From the NCBI GenBank assembly GCA_011369445.1, contig DRQF01000113.1, positions 1-38,380 on the forward strand: a stretch of DNA of 38,380 bases, written 5' to 3'. The DNA comes from Planctomycetota bacterium. GTDB taxonomy: Bacteria; Planctomycetota; GCA-002687715; DRQF01. How positions within the stretch are numbered: position 1 is the first letter of the stretch; each line of letters begins with the position of its first letter. Made by a program: the position numbers and the translations under genes. This document shows positions 17,422 through 25,066 of this stretch, in pieces. The notes below the pieces were generated by a model. The model saw nothing but the letters and a program-made list of their open reading frames with translations, made no database searches and was not told where the DNA came from.

Positions 17422-17577
17422 GGCGCATCGCGCCTTCAACTCGACCGGGCGGAAAGCCCGCTCCCCCGGATCTGACCAGCACTCAGCATCCGGGGGAGTC
17501 GCCGACGTTCCGGCGGGCCTCCCAACCCGCCCCAAGAATCGTCTCGGAGAAAAGGTGGTCAACATCGCGCCACCTTT
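17422..17577 (-). other. hairpin-rich leader of the mraZ operon
   Basis: Four perfect inverted repeats lie between the predicted promoter and mraZ. They are AAAGGTGG/CCACCTTT (17551-17558 and 17570-17577), CTCCCCCGGAT/ATCCGGGGGAG (17461-17471 and 17488-17498, 11 bp with a 16-base loop), CGGGC/GCCCG (17446-17460) and GGCGC/GCGCC (17422-17434). No T-run follows any of them. A series of stems in an untranslated leader suggests a structured regulatory RNA, or protein-binding sites. This is inferred from sequence symmetry only. Confidence 0.5.
17520..17534 (-). promoter_or_regulatory. possible pair of MraZ boxes
   Basis: On the minus strand, TGGGG (17534-17530) and TGGGA (17524-17520) are spaced ten bases apart. 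This matches the TGGG-N-five-base-spacer-TGGG arrangement bound by MraZ in E. coli. A third box in register is absent, and the pair lies downstream of the predicted promoter, so the call is weak. Confidence 0.3.
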
Positions 17578-17596
17578 CGCTCCCCAACCACCCATT

Positions 17597-17647
17597 ACGC
17601 TACACCAGCTCCCACGGCCCTGTCCAGCCTCCACATCGATTTTTTTT
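17597..17647 (-). promoter_or_regulatory. candidate promoter of the dcw operon with UP-like A-tract
   Basis: Minus-strand TGGACA (17626-17621), an 18-base spacer and a weak TAGCGT (17602-17597) would start transcription near 17590. Eight consecutive A residues (17647-17640) lie where an UP element binds the polymerase alpha subunit. The arrangement resembles the promoter ahead of the left-edge gene. The -10 match is poor, so the exact start is uncertain. Confidence 0.35.
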
Positions 17648-17695
17648 GGAAGTTTCGTCGCATCAACGACATAGATGGGTCGTCGAGTTCCCATC

Positions 17696-17748
17696 CCCCA
17701 AATGTTGGGGTTGCTCCCCCCCAAAATTGTCCGAGAATCCATGGATTC
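17696..17748 (+). promoter_or_regulatory. competing hairpins and a 14-bp palindrome upstream of upp
   Basis: TTGGGG (17705-17710) can pair with an upstream CCCCAA (17696-17701, three-base loop) or a downstream CCCCAA (17719-17724, eight-base loop), so the two stems are mutually exclusive. A perfect palindrome GAATCCATGGATTC (17735-17748) follows, about 20 bases before the upp start codon. It could act as an operator or fold over the leader. Regulation of upp by attenuation or a repressor would fit, but no promoter is clear here. Confidence 0.4.
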
Positions 17749-17769
17749 CCTGATCAAAGGAGCCCGACC

Positions 17770-18444
17770 ATGGCCGAGATTCTGGACCGAAGGGGTAATC
17801 CGGCTTTGGGCCGATGGCTTCGCAGGGTGAGATCCGTGGAGCTTCAGAAAGATCGGGAGTCCTTTCGGCGAGCTCTCATCCGGCTGGGCTCCTTTCTCGC
17901 CTATGAGATCGCGGCGGGTCTGGAAAGCCGTGCGGCCACCGTCACGACGCCACTCGGCCAGGCCGGTGTGGTGGAACTGGCTCAGCCCCCCGTCCTCGCC
18001 ACGGCGCTTCGGGCGGGGCTCCCGTTCCTGGATGGGATGCTCGACGTTTTTCCGGACGCCGACGTCATGTTCTTCGGAGCGGCTCGGGCGGAAGGAAACG
18101 GCCCCGCGGAGGATCTCTCCATGGACGTGAAGCTCGACTACGAAGCGCTCGTGCCCTGTCACGGTCGCGATGTGATCTTCGCCGACCCCATGGTCGCCAC
18201 GGGTTCGACGGTGGTGGACATCCACAACGTGATGACGGCGCGCCACCTTACGCCCCGACGGTTCATCGTCGCCGGCCTCGTGGGGTTTTCCGGAGCTGTC
18301 GAGCGCATTGAAGCCGCCGTCCCGTCCGCCGAGATCTGGTTTGTGACCTGCGACGAAGAGCTGAACGAACGGGGCTACATCGTACCCGGTCTCGGCGACG
18401 CGGGTGACCTGTGCTACGGCGAGAAACTCGAAGGGGACGCCTGA
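17770..18444 (+). CDS. upp: uracil phosphoribosyltransferase
   Basis: Upp salvages uracil by joining it to PRPP to form UMP. The 224-residue product is close to the usual 208-210 plus a short N-terminal extension. The PRPP-binding loop DPMVATGSTVVD begins at about residue 139. The uracil-binding C-terminal motif GYIVPGLGDAGD is intact. The ATG has AAAGGAG seven bases upstream. It is transcribed divergently from the mraZ operon across about 420 bases and is convergent with the following gene, so it is probably monocistronic. Confidence 0.92.
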   Translation: MAEILDRRGNPALGRWLRRVRSVELQKDRESFRRALIRLGSFLAYEIAAGLESRAATVTTPLGQAGVVELAQPPVLATALRAGLPFLDGMLDVFPDADVMFFGAARAEGNGPAEDLSMDVKLDYEALVPCHGRDVIFADPMVATGSTVVDIHNVMTARHLTPRRFIVAGLVGFSGAVERIEAAVPSAEIWFVTCDEELNERGYIVPGLGDAGDLCYGEKLEGDA

Positions 18445-18465
18445 CGCGCCCGCCATCGGCCTTGG

Positions 18466-19014
18466 TCAGGATTGTAGGTTGAAGATGCGTCCCAGATCGT
18501 CGCGGATGACGTCCATCCGTTCCGCGGTGATGAGAGGAACCGGCGTCCGATAGATCGGCCCCTCCTTCTCCTTCGCGAACCGGGTCAGCATGATCTCGCA
18601 CTTCGCATCGCCCTCGCCCTCTTCGTCGTTGCCCTCCTGCACGAGAACCTTCTTGCGAATGAGGAGAAGAGTGACGATGTATCGGACCTCGTCGTGGGAC
18701 GGATCCACTTGGTCGCCGTGAAGTCGGCGAAACAGTTCAGCCAGGAATTCGAGATCGAGTGGGCGAGGTTTTCCAGCCTCGGGCATGGGAACCTTGGAGC
18801 GCCAAAACGCAAACGGCTCCTCGGTCACCTGCTCGTGGCATGCGAGGCAATAGACCCGCCGTTCCGGTCGGCCCTCGACGATGAACATCTGATTGATGAA
18901 CTCGCTGCCGGGTTCGAATGCAGCGCCGCAAGCCGTGCATACGGGCTCGGGGCGCCCGAGGCTTGACTCCCAATCCGAGGACTTGGCTACCTTCTTTTCC
19001 ACCATCGCCTCCAT
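18466..19014 (-). CDS. unrecognised protein with a CxxC zinc-ribbon-like N-terminus
   Basis: The 182-residue product has two cysteine pairs, CTAC (about 26-29) and CLAC (about 56-59, followed by H), spaced as in a zinc ribbon, then PFAFWRSKVP and a helical, charged C-terminal half. No signal peptide or membrane segment is visible. It is probably a cytoplasmic zinc-binding protein of unknown role. It overlaps the end of the HEAT-repeat lipoprotein gene by 28 bases, implying co-transcription. The start is uncertain: the ATG at 19014 has a weak ribosome site, and the ATG at 19005 is nine bases on. Confidence 0.6.
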   Translation of the reverse strand: MEAMVEKKVAKSSDWESSLGRPEPVCTACGAAFEPGSEFINQMFIVEGRPERRVYCLACHEQVTEEPFAFWRSKVPMPEAGKPRPLDLEFLAELFRRLHGDQVDPSHDEVRYIVTLLLIRKKVLVQEGNDEEGEGDAKCEIMLTRFAKEKEGPIYRTPVPLITAERMDVIRDDLGRIFNLQS

Positions 19015-19997
19015 TCCGATGCCGTTTTGAAACTGCGCCCTGTACTCGCCTTCAAGGCCCGCCGGCAGTTCAGAGCCACCTCAGCCTCACGGTCGCTGAG
19101 GCCCGCCCTCTTCTCGGACCGTTCCAGCGCGTTGATGAGGCCTTCGATCACGCGGCGCCCCTTGAAGCCACCGAGGCTGGCCGCGGCGAATTTCCGAAAA
19201 GAGATGTCATCGTCCTCGAGGTAGTCGAGGAGGGGTTCCACGGCCCTTGGGTCTCGGGATCGTCCGAGCCCTTCAATGGCGCGCAGCTTGATGCGGATGT
19301 CGTCGCTGTCCTCGACGGCGTCGACGAGGAACGGAACCGACTCCGGCGCACCGCGGCTTCCCATTCCCTGGACGGCAGCCAACAGATCCTCCCGGGCGCC
19401 TCTGTCATCGGTCCGCTCCCATGCTTTCATGATCGGTCGCAAGGCCGGCTTCCCGATGAACGCCAGAAGTTCGACGCAATGCTTGCGAAGCACGGAGTCT
19501 CCCGCCTGCACCTCGAGTGCGCCGACGAGATAAGGGATCGACGTCTCCGAGAGTTCGAACAGTTCGGAGCGGGCGCGCTCGTAGAATGCACCGTTATTCT
19601 GCTCGTAGGCGCGCACGAGGACCATGAGAAGGTTTTCAACGAGAACTTCGCGAGCGTCGTGGCCAAGTGCCCGCCATTGGAACCGATCCACGAGCCACTT
19701 GGGGTCGTTGCGAAGGAACTCCTTCCACCAGGTCTCCATCTTGCGCTGAGCATCCGGAGAAAAGGCTTCCCGGCCGCGCGCCGATTCCGCGGCCAGGTTC
19801 TTCCGGCGGCGGCCCTCTCGGGCACGGCGCTCGGCGGTCCGTCGTCGTTCCTCCTCCAACATGTTCCAAAGCCCTCCCCCGCTCTCCCGGGTCGCCCGGG
19901 ACGTGGTTGGAGACTCGCTGTCGGACGGTGCGGTCGAGGAGGTGGTTTCACAGGCCGCCAGCAGGGCGACCGCGAGGGTCAGCAGGAAAGTTTTCAT
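18987..19997 (-). CDS. HEAT-repeat lipoprotein
   Basis: The 336-residue product begins MKTFLLTLAVALLAAC, a lipoprotein signal with the acylated Cys at position 16, then a Ser/Thr-rich linker and a highly charged Glu/Arg helix. The C-terminal half contains HEAT/Armadillo-type helical repeats: SIPYLVGALEV, SVPFLVDAVEDSDDIRIKLR, AVEPLLDYLEDDDISFRKFA, then GRRVIEGLINALE. These are alpha-solenoid scaffolds for protein contacts, so an envelope scaffold is likely. The ATG at 19997 is chosen because it gives the lipobox; GGAG lies 13 bases upstream. The open frame extends to 20195, but that part lacks protein character and overlaps the dnaE start. The gene is divergent from dnaE. Confidence 0.8.
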   Translation of the reverse strand: MKTFLLTLAVALLAACETTSSTAPSDSESPTTSRATRESGGGLWNMLEEERRRTAERRAREGRRRKNLAAESARGREAFSPDAQRKMETWWKEFLRNDPKWLVDRFQWRALGHDAREVLVENLLMVLVRAYEQNNGAFYERARSELFELSETSIPYLVGALEVQAGDSVLRKHCVELLAFIGKPALRPIMKAWERTDDRGAREDLLAAVQGMGSRGAPESVPFLVDAVEDSDDIRIKLRAIEGLGRSRDPRAVEPLLDYLEDDDISFRKFAAASLGGFKGRRVIEGLINALERSEKRAGLSDREAEVALNCRRALKASTGRSFKTASEWRRWWKRR

Positions 19998-20061
19998 GAT
20001 TGACTGGACTTTCTCCAAGGGCGTGTAGCCTACCAAAGCCCCCGCTGGCCCCACAGATGCG

Positions 20062-20090
20062 AGGACGTCCCGGGAAGGCTGTAGTATGAT
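20062..20090 (+). promoter_or_regulatory. candidate dnaE promoter
   Basis: A good -10 box TATGAT (20085-20090) is preceded 17 bases upstream by a weak AGGACG (20062-20067), which shares GGAC with the TGGACA boxes seen elsewhere in the window. Transcription would begin near 20097 and give a leader of about 88 bases. The call rests mainly on the -10 box. Confidence 0.3.
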
Positions 20091-20184
20091 TCCGCGCCGC
20101 AACGGTGAGGTCCGAGATCGCGCCTCCCCATTCCGGTCGCCACGGGGTCGAATGATGACCCTCTCCCAGACGCCAAGGAACACC

Positions 20185-23100
20185 ATGCGGCCCAACGATT
20201 TCGTTCACCTGCACGTCCACAGCGATTTTTCTCTCCTCGACGGCAACTGCCAGATCTCGCGGCTGGTCGACCGCTGCGGGGAGCTGGGAATGGACGCCAT
20301 GGCCCTCACGGACCATGGCAACCTCTTCGGTTCGATCAACTTCTACAAGGCCGCGAGGAAAGCCGGCATCAAACCGATCCTCGGCATGGAGGGCTACCTC
20401 GCGAACGGAAGCCGGTTTGACCGCAAGCGGGTGGCCAAGGGCAAGAACACCTACCACATCACTTTATTGGTGAAGAACCAGATCGGTTTCAGAAACCTCA
20501 TCAAGCTCTCCTCCGCCGCCTACCTGGAAGGCTTCTACTACCGCCCCCGCATGGACAAGGAGCTGCTGCGCCAATGGAGTGAGGGTCTGATCTGTCTGTC
20601 CGGCTGCCTTTCCGGCGAACTCATCCAGACCATCCGTCGTGAGGGGATGGAGGCGGGCAAGCGAGTGATCGCGGAGTACAAGGAGATCTTCGGGCCCGAG
20701 AACTACTACATCGAGCTCATGCACAACGGCCTCGAGATCCAGTTCGAAGCCAACCGCGCCCTCATTGAACTCTCCCAGTCGACCAACACTCCCATCGCGG
20801 CCACCAACGACGTCCACTACATCAAACCGGAGGACCATGAGGCGCAGGACGTCTTGCTCTGCATCGGCACGGGAAAGCTCAAGTCCGAGGAGAAGCGATT
20901 CAAGATGGACTCGCGGTCTCTCTACTTGAGGGATGCCGCCGAAATGGGAGAGCTCTTCAAGGCGACACCCGCAGCGCTCGCGAACACCCGCGAGATCGCG
21001 GATCGTTGCGAGTTGGAGGTGCCGTTCAACCAGCGGTTCCTGCCCCGGTTCGAAACACCGGGGGGCGAGGACAGTCAGGTCTACTTCGAACGCTTGTGCC
21101 GCGAAGGAATCGCGCGCCTCTATCCGGAACCGACCGAAGAGGTCTGGAAGCGCCTCGCCTACGAGACGGACACCATCGTGTCGATGGGATTCGTGGACTA
21201 CTTTCTCATCGTCGCCGACTTCATTCGCTACGCGGAGGAAAACGGCGTGCCCGTGGGACCTGGCCGCGGTTCGGCGGCGGGCTCGATCGTGGCGTACGCC
21301 CTCGGCATCACGAAACTTGATCCCCTCAAGTACGATCTCCTGTTCGAACGGTTCCTGAACGCCGAGCGCATCTCGATGCCGGATATCGACATCGACTTCT
21401 GCAAGGACGGACGGCAGAAGGTCATCGAATACGTGGAGGAAAAGTACGGTCACGACAACGTGGCGCAGATCATCACGTTCGGCACGATGGCCGCGAAGGG
21501 AGTTCTCCGAGACGTGGGGCGTGTCCTCGACATCCCGCTGTCGGAGATCGACGCGATCGCGAAGAAGATTCCCGCCGGCCCCGGCGTCACGCTGAACAAG
21601 AGCCTCGCCCAGGACGTGGAACTCCGGGAACTCAGCCAGGCCACGCCGGAGCGCAAGGAGCTCTTCGAAACAGCGCTCAAGATCGAAGGCTGCGCGCGTC
21701 ATGCATCCGTGCATGCCGCGGGCGTCGTCATCACGGACGCCCCGCTCACCGAGCGCGTCCCGCTCTACAAGAACGGCGACACCATCACGACCCAGTGGAC
21801 AATGGACATCATCGAGGAAGTGGGCCTCCTCAAGATGGACTTCCTGGGGCTCCGCACCCTCACAATCATCGACAAGGCGAGAAGAAACGTTCTGCGGACG
21901 AAGGGGCTGGACATAGACCCCAACGCTCTGCCCCTCGACGACCCCGCCACCTTTAAGCTCTTCCAGGCCGCCGACACCATCGGTGTCTTCCAGTTGGAAT
22001 CCGGAGGCATGCGGGAGCTTTTGAAAAAGCTCCGCCCCGACTCCTTCGAGGACATCATCGCGGTGCTGGCACTCTACCGCCCCGGGCCGCTGGGCTCCGG
22101 CATGCACGAGATGTACTGCAAGCGGAAGCACGGCGAGGAAAAGGTGGTCTATCCCCACCCCATCCTCGAGCCGATTCTCGAGGAGTCCTACGGCGTCATC
22201 CTCTACCAGGAACAGGTCATGAGGATCGCCGCTGCCCTCGCGGGGTTCAGCCTCAACGAGGCGGACTCCCTCCGCAAGGCCATGGGCAAGAAGAAGCCCG
22301 AGATCCTCGCCAAGTTCAAGAAGAAGTTCGTGGACGGCGCAGCCGAGAAGGACGTCGACAACGCGGTGGCCACCGAGGTGTGGGAACAAATCGAGTATTT
22401 CGCCGGCTACGGCTTCAACAAGAGCCACTCGGCGGCCTACGCACTCGTCACCTACCAGACGGCCTGGTTCAAGGCGAACCACCCCATCGAGTACATGGCG
22501 GCGCTGCTGTCCTGCGAGATGATTTCCATCGACAAGACGGTGGAGTACATCGAGACCTGCCGAGAGATGGGCATCGAGATCCTCCCACCCGACGTCAACC
22601 ACAGCTACTTCGAATTCGCCGTGGAGGGTAGCGCCATTCGCTACGCCCTGGGCGCCATCCGCGGGGCGGGTCAGTCCGTGATCGAGCTCCTCACCCAGGA
22701 GCGGGACGAGGAGGGCAAACCCTTCACGAGCCTCTTCGACCTGACGGAGCGCATCGACACGCGCATGCTGAACAAGGGGGTCTTGGAATCCCTCATCCAC
22801 GCAGGCGCCCTTGATTCCCTCCCTGGCAATCGCGCTCAGAAACTGGCCGCGCTCGAGGACGCTCTCCGTCAGGGACACGACGCCCAGGAAGACAAGCGCT
22901 CCGGGCAGATGAGCTTGTTCGGCGAAGACGATCTGGAGGACACATCGAGTGGCTCGGAAGTCTCCGAGCTCCCAGACAAGCCGGAACTCCCAGAGGCGGA
23001 ACGATTGCAGTTGGAGAAGGCCGCCCTCGGCTTTTACATCTCGGGACACCCCCTCAACGAGTTCAGACAAGAGATCACCCGTTTCGCCACCCACGAGACC

Positions 23101-23649
23101 GCCGCCCTCGAGCACTGCGTCGACAACAGCGAGGTGATCGTAGGGGGAATCATTCGCTCTGTCCGCCTCATGCTCACCCGGCGCGGCAAGTTCCAGGGCA
23201 AGCGCATGGCTTTCGTGAAGCTGGAGGACTTCTCGGGCACGGTGGACTGCGTCATCTTCGCCAGCGTCTACGCCGACGTTGCCGATCAGATCAAAGCGGA
23301 TCGCATCCTCTTCTTCCGAGGCGAGGTGGATAAAGGACGCTCCTCGCCATCGGTGAAGGTCAACGAGGTGATCCCTCTCGGGGACGCCCGAAGAACCCTC
23401 ACTCGGCGCCTCACGATCAAAGTTCCCTGCACGGACGAGGACACCGAGCACCTGGACCTCACCCTTGCGTCTCTCAAACGCATGCTCAAGGAAAACCCGG
23501 GCCGCGTCCCCGTAGCCTTCGAACTGGACCGTCCCCGCTTCGGCCGTATCATCCTCCGCGCCGGCAACGAGTTCGCCGTCGACCCCAACGAACGCTTCTT
23601 CGGCCAGCTCGAATCCCTGCTGGGCCCCCAGTCCGTCGCCTGCAACTGA
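20185..23649 (+). CDS. dnaE: DNA polymerase III alpha subunit (DnaE)
   Basis: DnaE is the replicative polymerase catalytic subunit. The 1154-residue product begins with a PHP domain (HLHVHSDFSLLDG at about 8-20, LTDHGNLFGS, EGYLA, NDVHY). The polymerase catalytic aspartates are visible in PDIDIDF (D400, D402) and KMDFLGLRTLTII (D552). Fingers and HhH regions follow, with YGFNKSHSAAYALVTYQTA, then an OB fold (EVIVGGIIRSVR, about 993 onward). The metal-binding positions of the PHP domain look intact, unlike E. coli DnaE. The ATG at 20185 has AAGGA five bases upstream; earlier in-frame starts at 20086 and 20158 lack that site. It is single and divergent from the HEAT lipoprotein gene. Confidence 0.96.
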   Translation: MRPNDFVHLHVHSDFSLLDGNCQISRLVDRCGELGMDAMALTDHGNLFGSINFYKAARKAGIKPILGMEGYLANGSRFDRKRVAKGKNTYHITLLVKNQIGFRNLIKLSSAAYLEGFYYRPRMDKELLRQWSEGLICLSGCLSGELIQTIRREGMEAGKRVIAEYKEIFGPENYYIELMHNGLEIQFEANRALIELSQSTNTPIAATNDVHYIKPEDHEAQDVLLCIGTGKLKSEEKRFKMDSRSLYLRDAAEMGELFKATPAALANTREIADRCELEVPFNQRFLPRFETPGGEDSQVYFERLCREGIARLYPEPTEEVWKRLAYETDTIVSMGFVDYFLIVADFIRYAEENGVPVGPGRGSAAGSIVAYALGITKLDPLKYDLLFERFLNAERISMPDIDIDFCKDGRQKVIEYVEEKYGHDNVAQIITFGTMAAKGVLRDVGRVLDIPLSEIDAIAKKIPAGPGVTLNKSLAQDVELRELSQATPERKELFETALKIEGCARHASVHAAGVVITDAPLTERVPLYKNGDTITTQWTMDIIEEVGLLKMDFLGLRTLTIIDKARRNVLRTKGLDIDPNALPLDDPATFKLFQAADTIGVFQLESGGMRELLKKLRPDSFEDIIAVLALYRPGPLGSGMHEMYCKRKHGEEKVVYPHPILEPILEESYGVILYQEQVMRIAAALAGFSLNEADSLRKAMGKKKPEILAKFKKKFVDGAAEKDVDNAVATEVWEQIEYFAGYGFNKSHSAAYALVTYQTAWFKANHPIEYMAALLSCEMISIDKTVEYIETCREMGIEILPPDVNHSYFEFAVEGSAIRYALGAIRGAGQSVIELLTQERDEEGKPFTSLFDLTERIDTRMLNKGVLESLIHAGALDSLPGNRAQKLAALEDALRQGHDAQEDKRSGQMSLFGEDDLEDTSSGSEVSELPDKPELPEAERLQLEKAALGFYISGHPLNEFRQEITRFATHETAALEHCVDNSEVIVGGIIRSVRLMLTRRGKFQGKRMAFVKLEDFSGTVDCVIFASVYADVADQIKADRILFFRGEVDKGRSSPSVKVNEVIPLGDARRTLTRRLTIKVPCTDEDTEHLDLTLASLKRMLKENPGRVPVAFELDRPRFGRIILRAGNEFAVDPNERFFGQLESLLGPQSVACN

Positions 23650-23802
23650 GTCGTCCCGACTCCAAGGGGACGCTCACGAAGATGCAGAGCCACTGAGGGA
23701 CATGGGCCGTGAATCCCCGAGGGCTTGCGGTGCTCGGAACTTCGGTCGCCGTGCCGCACGGGAGAGGGTATGATCGGCGCGGTCGATGAGGAGACTCCCA
23801 CG

Positions 23803-25059
23803 ATGCGACGACGGGTGTTGGGAATGATTCTTGCCGGAGGCAAGGGGACGCGGCTGTATCCGCTCACGCGGGACAGGGCCAAGCCGAGCGTCCCTTTTGG
23901 TGGGCGCTACCGCATCATCGATTTCGTCCTGTCGAATTTCATGAACTCCGGCATCTATTCGATCTACGTGCTCACCCAGTTCAAGTCGCAAAGCCTCATG
24001 GAGCACCTTCAGCGCGGCTGGGGTTCCATCTCCATGATGCGAGACCAATACGTCATCCCCGTGCCCGCACAGATGCGTACGGGCGACTATTGGTATCGGG
24101 GCACCGCGGACGCGATCTACCAAAACCTCAACCTGCTGCGCGAGAGTCACCCCGACTTGGTGGCCGTCTTCGGTGGCGACCACATCTACCGAATGGACAT
24201 CAGTCAGATGGTCGCCTTCCACGACAACCGCGAGGCCGACGTGACCATCGCGGGGATCTCCGTCCCCCTCGAGGAGGCGTCCGCGTTCGGCGTCATGAAG
24301 GTGGACGAGCACGGTCGGATTCTCGATTTCGAGGAGAAACCCGAGAATCCAAGTCCCATGCCCGACGACCCCCACCGCGCCCTGGTGTCGATGGGGAACT
24401 ACGTCTTCTCCAACCTTGTGCTGGCCGATGCCTGCGAAGAGGACGCCAAGAAAGAGGATTCCAGCCATGACTTCGGCAAGGACATCCTGCCGAGACTCCT
24501 GAAGGACGGGATGCGTCTGTTCTGCTACCCCTTCGAAAGCAACGTCGTTCCCGGAGAGGGTGGAGGCTCCAACACGTACTGGCGCGACGTCGGGACCCTC
24601 GAGGCGTACTACGAGGCCAACATGGACCTTCGAGATCTGGTGCCCCAATTCAATCTCTACAACGATCTTTGGCCCATCGGCACCCACGCCAAGAACCTGC
24701 CCCCAACGAAATTCGTGCACGACGAGGATGGACGCAGAGGGCTGGCGGTCCAATCCCTGGTGGGAGACGGAACGATTATCTCCGGCGCCTCGGTGAGGGG
24801 ATCGATCATCGGAAGGAACGTGCGAATCAATTCGTATTCCGAGATCGAAGACTGCATCCTCTTCGACAACACGGTCATCGGACGCAACGTGCGATTGAAA
24901 GGGGTCATCATCGACAAGAACGTCCACGTTCCCGACGACGAGGAAATCGGATTCGATCGAGAGATCGACGAGAAGCGGTTCTTCGTTTCTCCGTCCGGAC
25001 TGGTCGTCATTCCGAAACAGCCCCACTTCGAAGGCCGCGTCGGCTTCCTGGACGTCTGA
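23803..25059 (+). CDS. glgC: glucose-1-phosphate adenylyltransferase (GlgC)
   Basis: GlgC makes ADP-glucose from glucose-1-phosphate and ATP, the committed step of bacterial glycogen synthesis. The 418-residue product has the nucleotidyltransferase signature MILAGGKGTRLYPLT (8-22), the PSVPFGGRYRIIDFVLSN motif, GTADAIYQN, GDHIYRMD, FEEKPENP and TYWRDVGTLEAYYEAN. A left-handed beta-helix tail follows (hexapeptide pattern around SVRGSIIGRNVRIN), as expected. I chose the ATG at 23803, which has GGAG nine bases upstream. An in-frame ATG at 23770 also has a ribosome site, but it overlaps a TATGAT box (23769-23774) that would serve as the -10 of this gene. Confidence 0.95.
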   Translation: MRRRVLGMILAGGKGTRLYPLTRDRAKPSVPFGGRYRIIDFVLSNFMNSGIYSIYVLTQFKSQSLMEHLQRGWGSISMMRDQYVIPVPAQMRTGDYWYRGTADAIYQNLNLLRESHPDLVAVFGGDHIYRMDISQMVAFHDNREADVTIAGISVPLEEASAFGVMKVDEHGRILDFEEKPENPSPMPDDPHRALVSMGNYVFSNLVLADACEEDAKKEDSSHDFGKDILPRLLKDGMRLFCYPFESNVVPGEGGGSNTYWRDVGTLEAYYEANMDLRDLVPQFNLYNDLWPIGTHAKNLPPTKFVHDEDGRRGLAVQSLVGDGTIISGASVRGSIIGRNVRINSYSEIEDCILFDNTVIGRNVRLKGVIIDKNVHVPDDEEIGFDREIDEKRFFVSPSGLVVIPKQPHFEGRVGFLDV

Positions 25060-25066
25060 AGGGCTC

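Noticed and set aside
17640-17647. T8 run on the plus strand as a terminator
   Set aside because: No stem precedes it, and it fits better as an A-tract upstream of the minus-strand dcw promoter.
20464-23451. Long open frame of 995 codons on the minus strand opposite dnaE
   Set aside because: Its composition is that of a codon-shadow in GC-rich DNA, and the plus strand encodes an unmistakable DnaE over the whole stretch.
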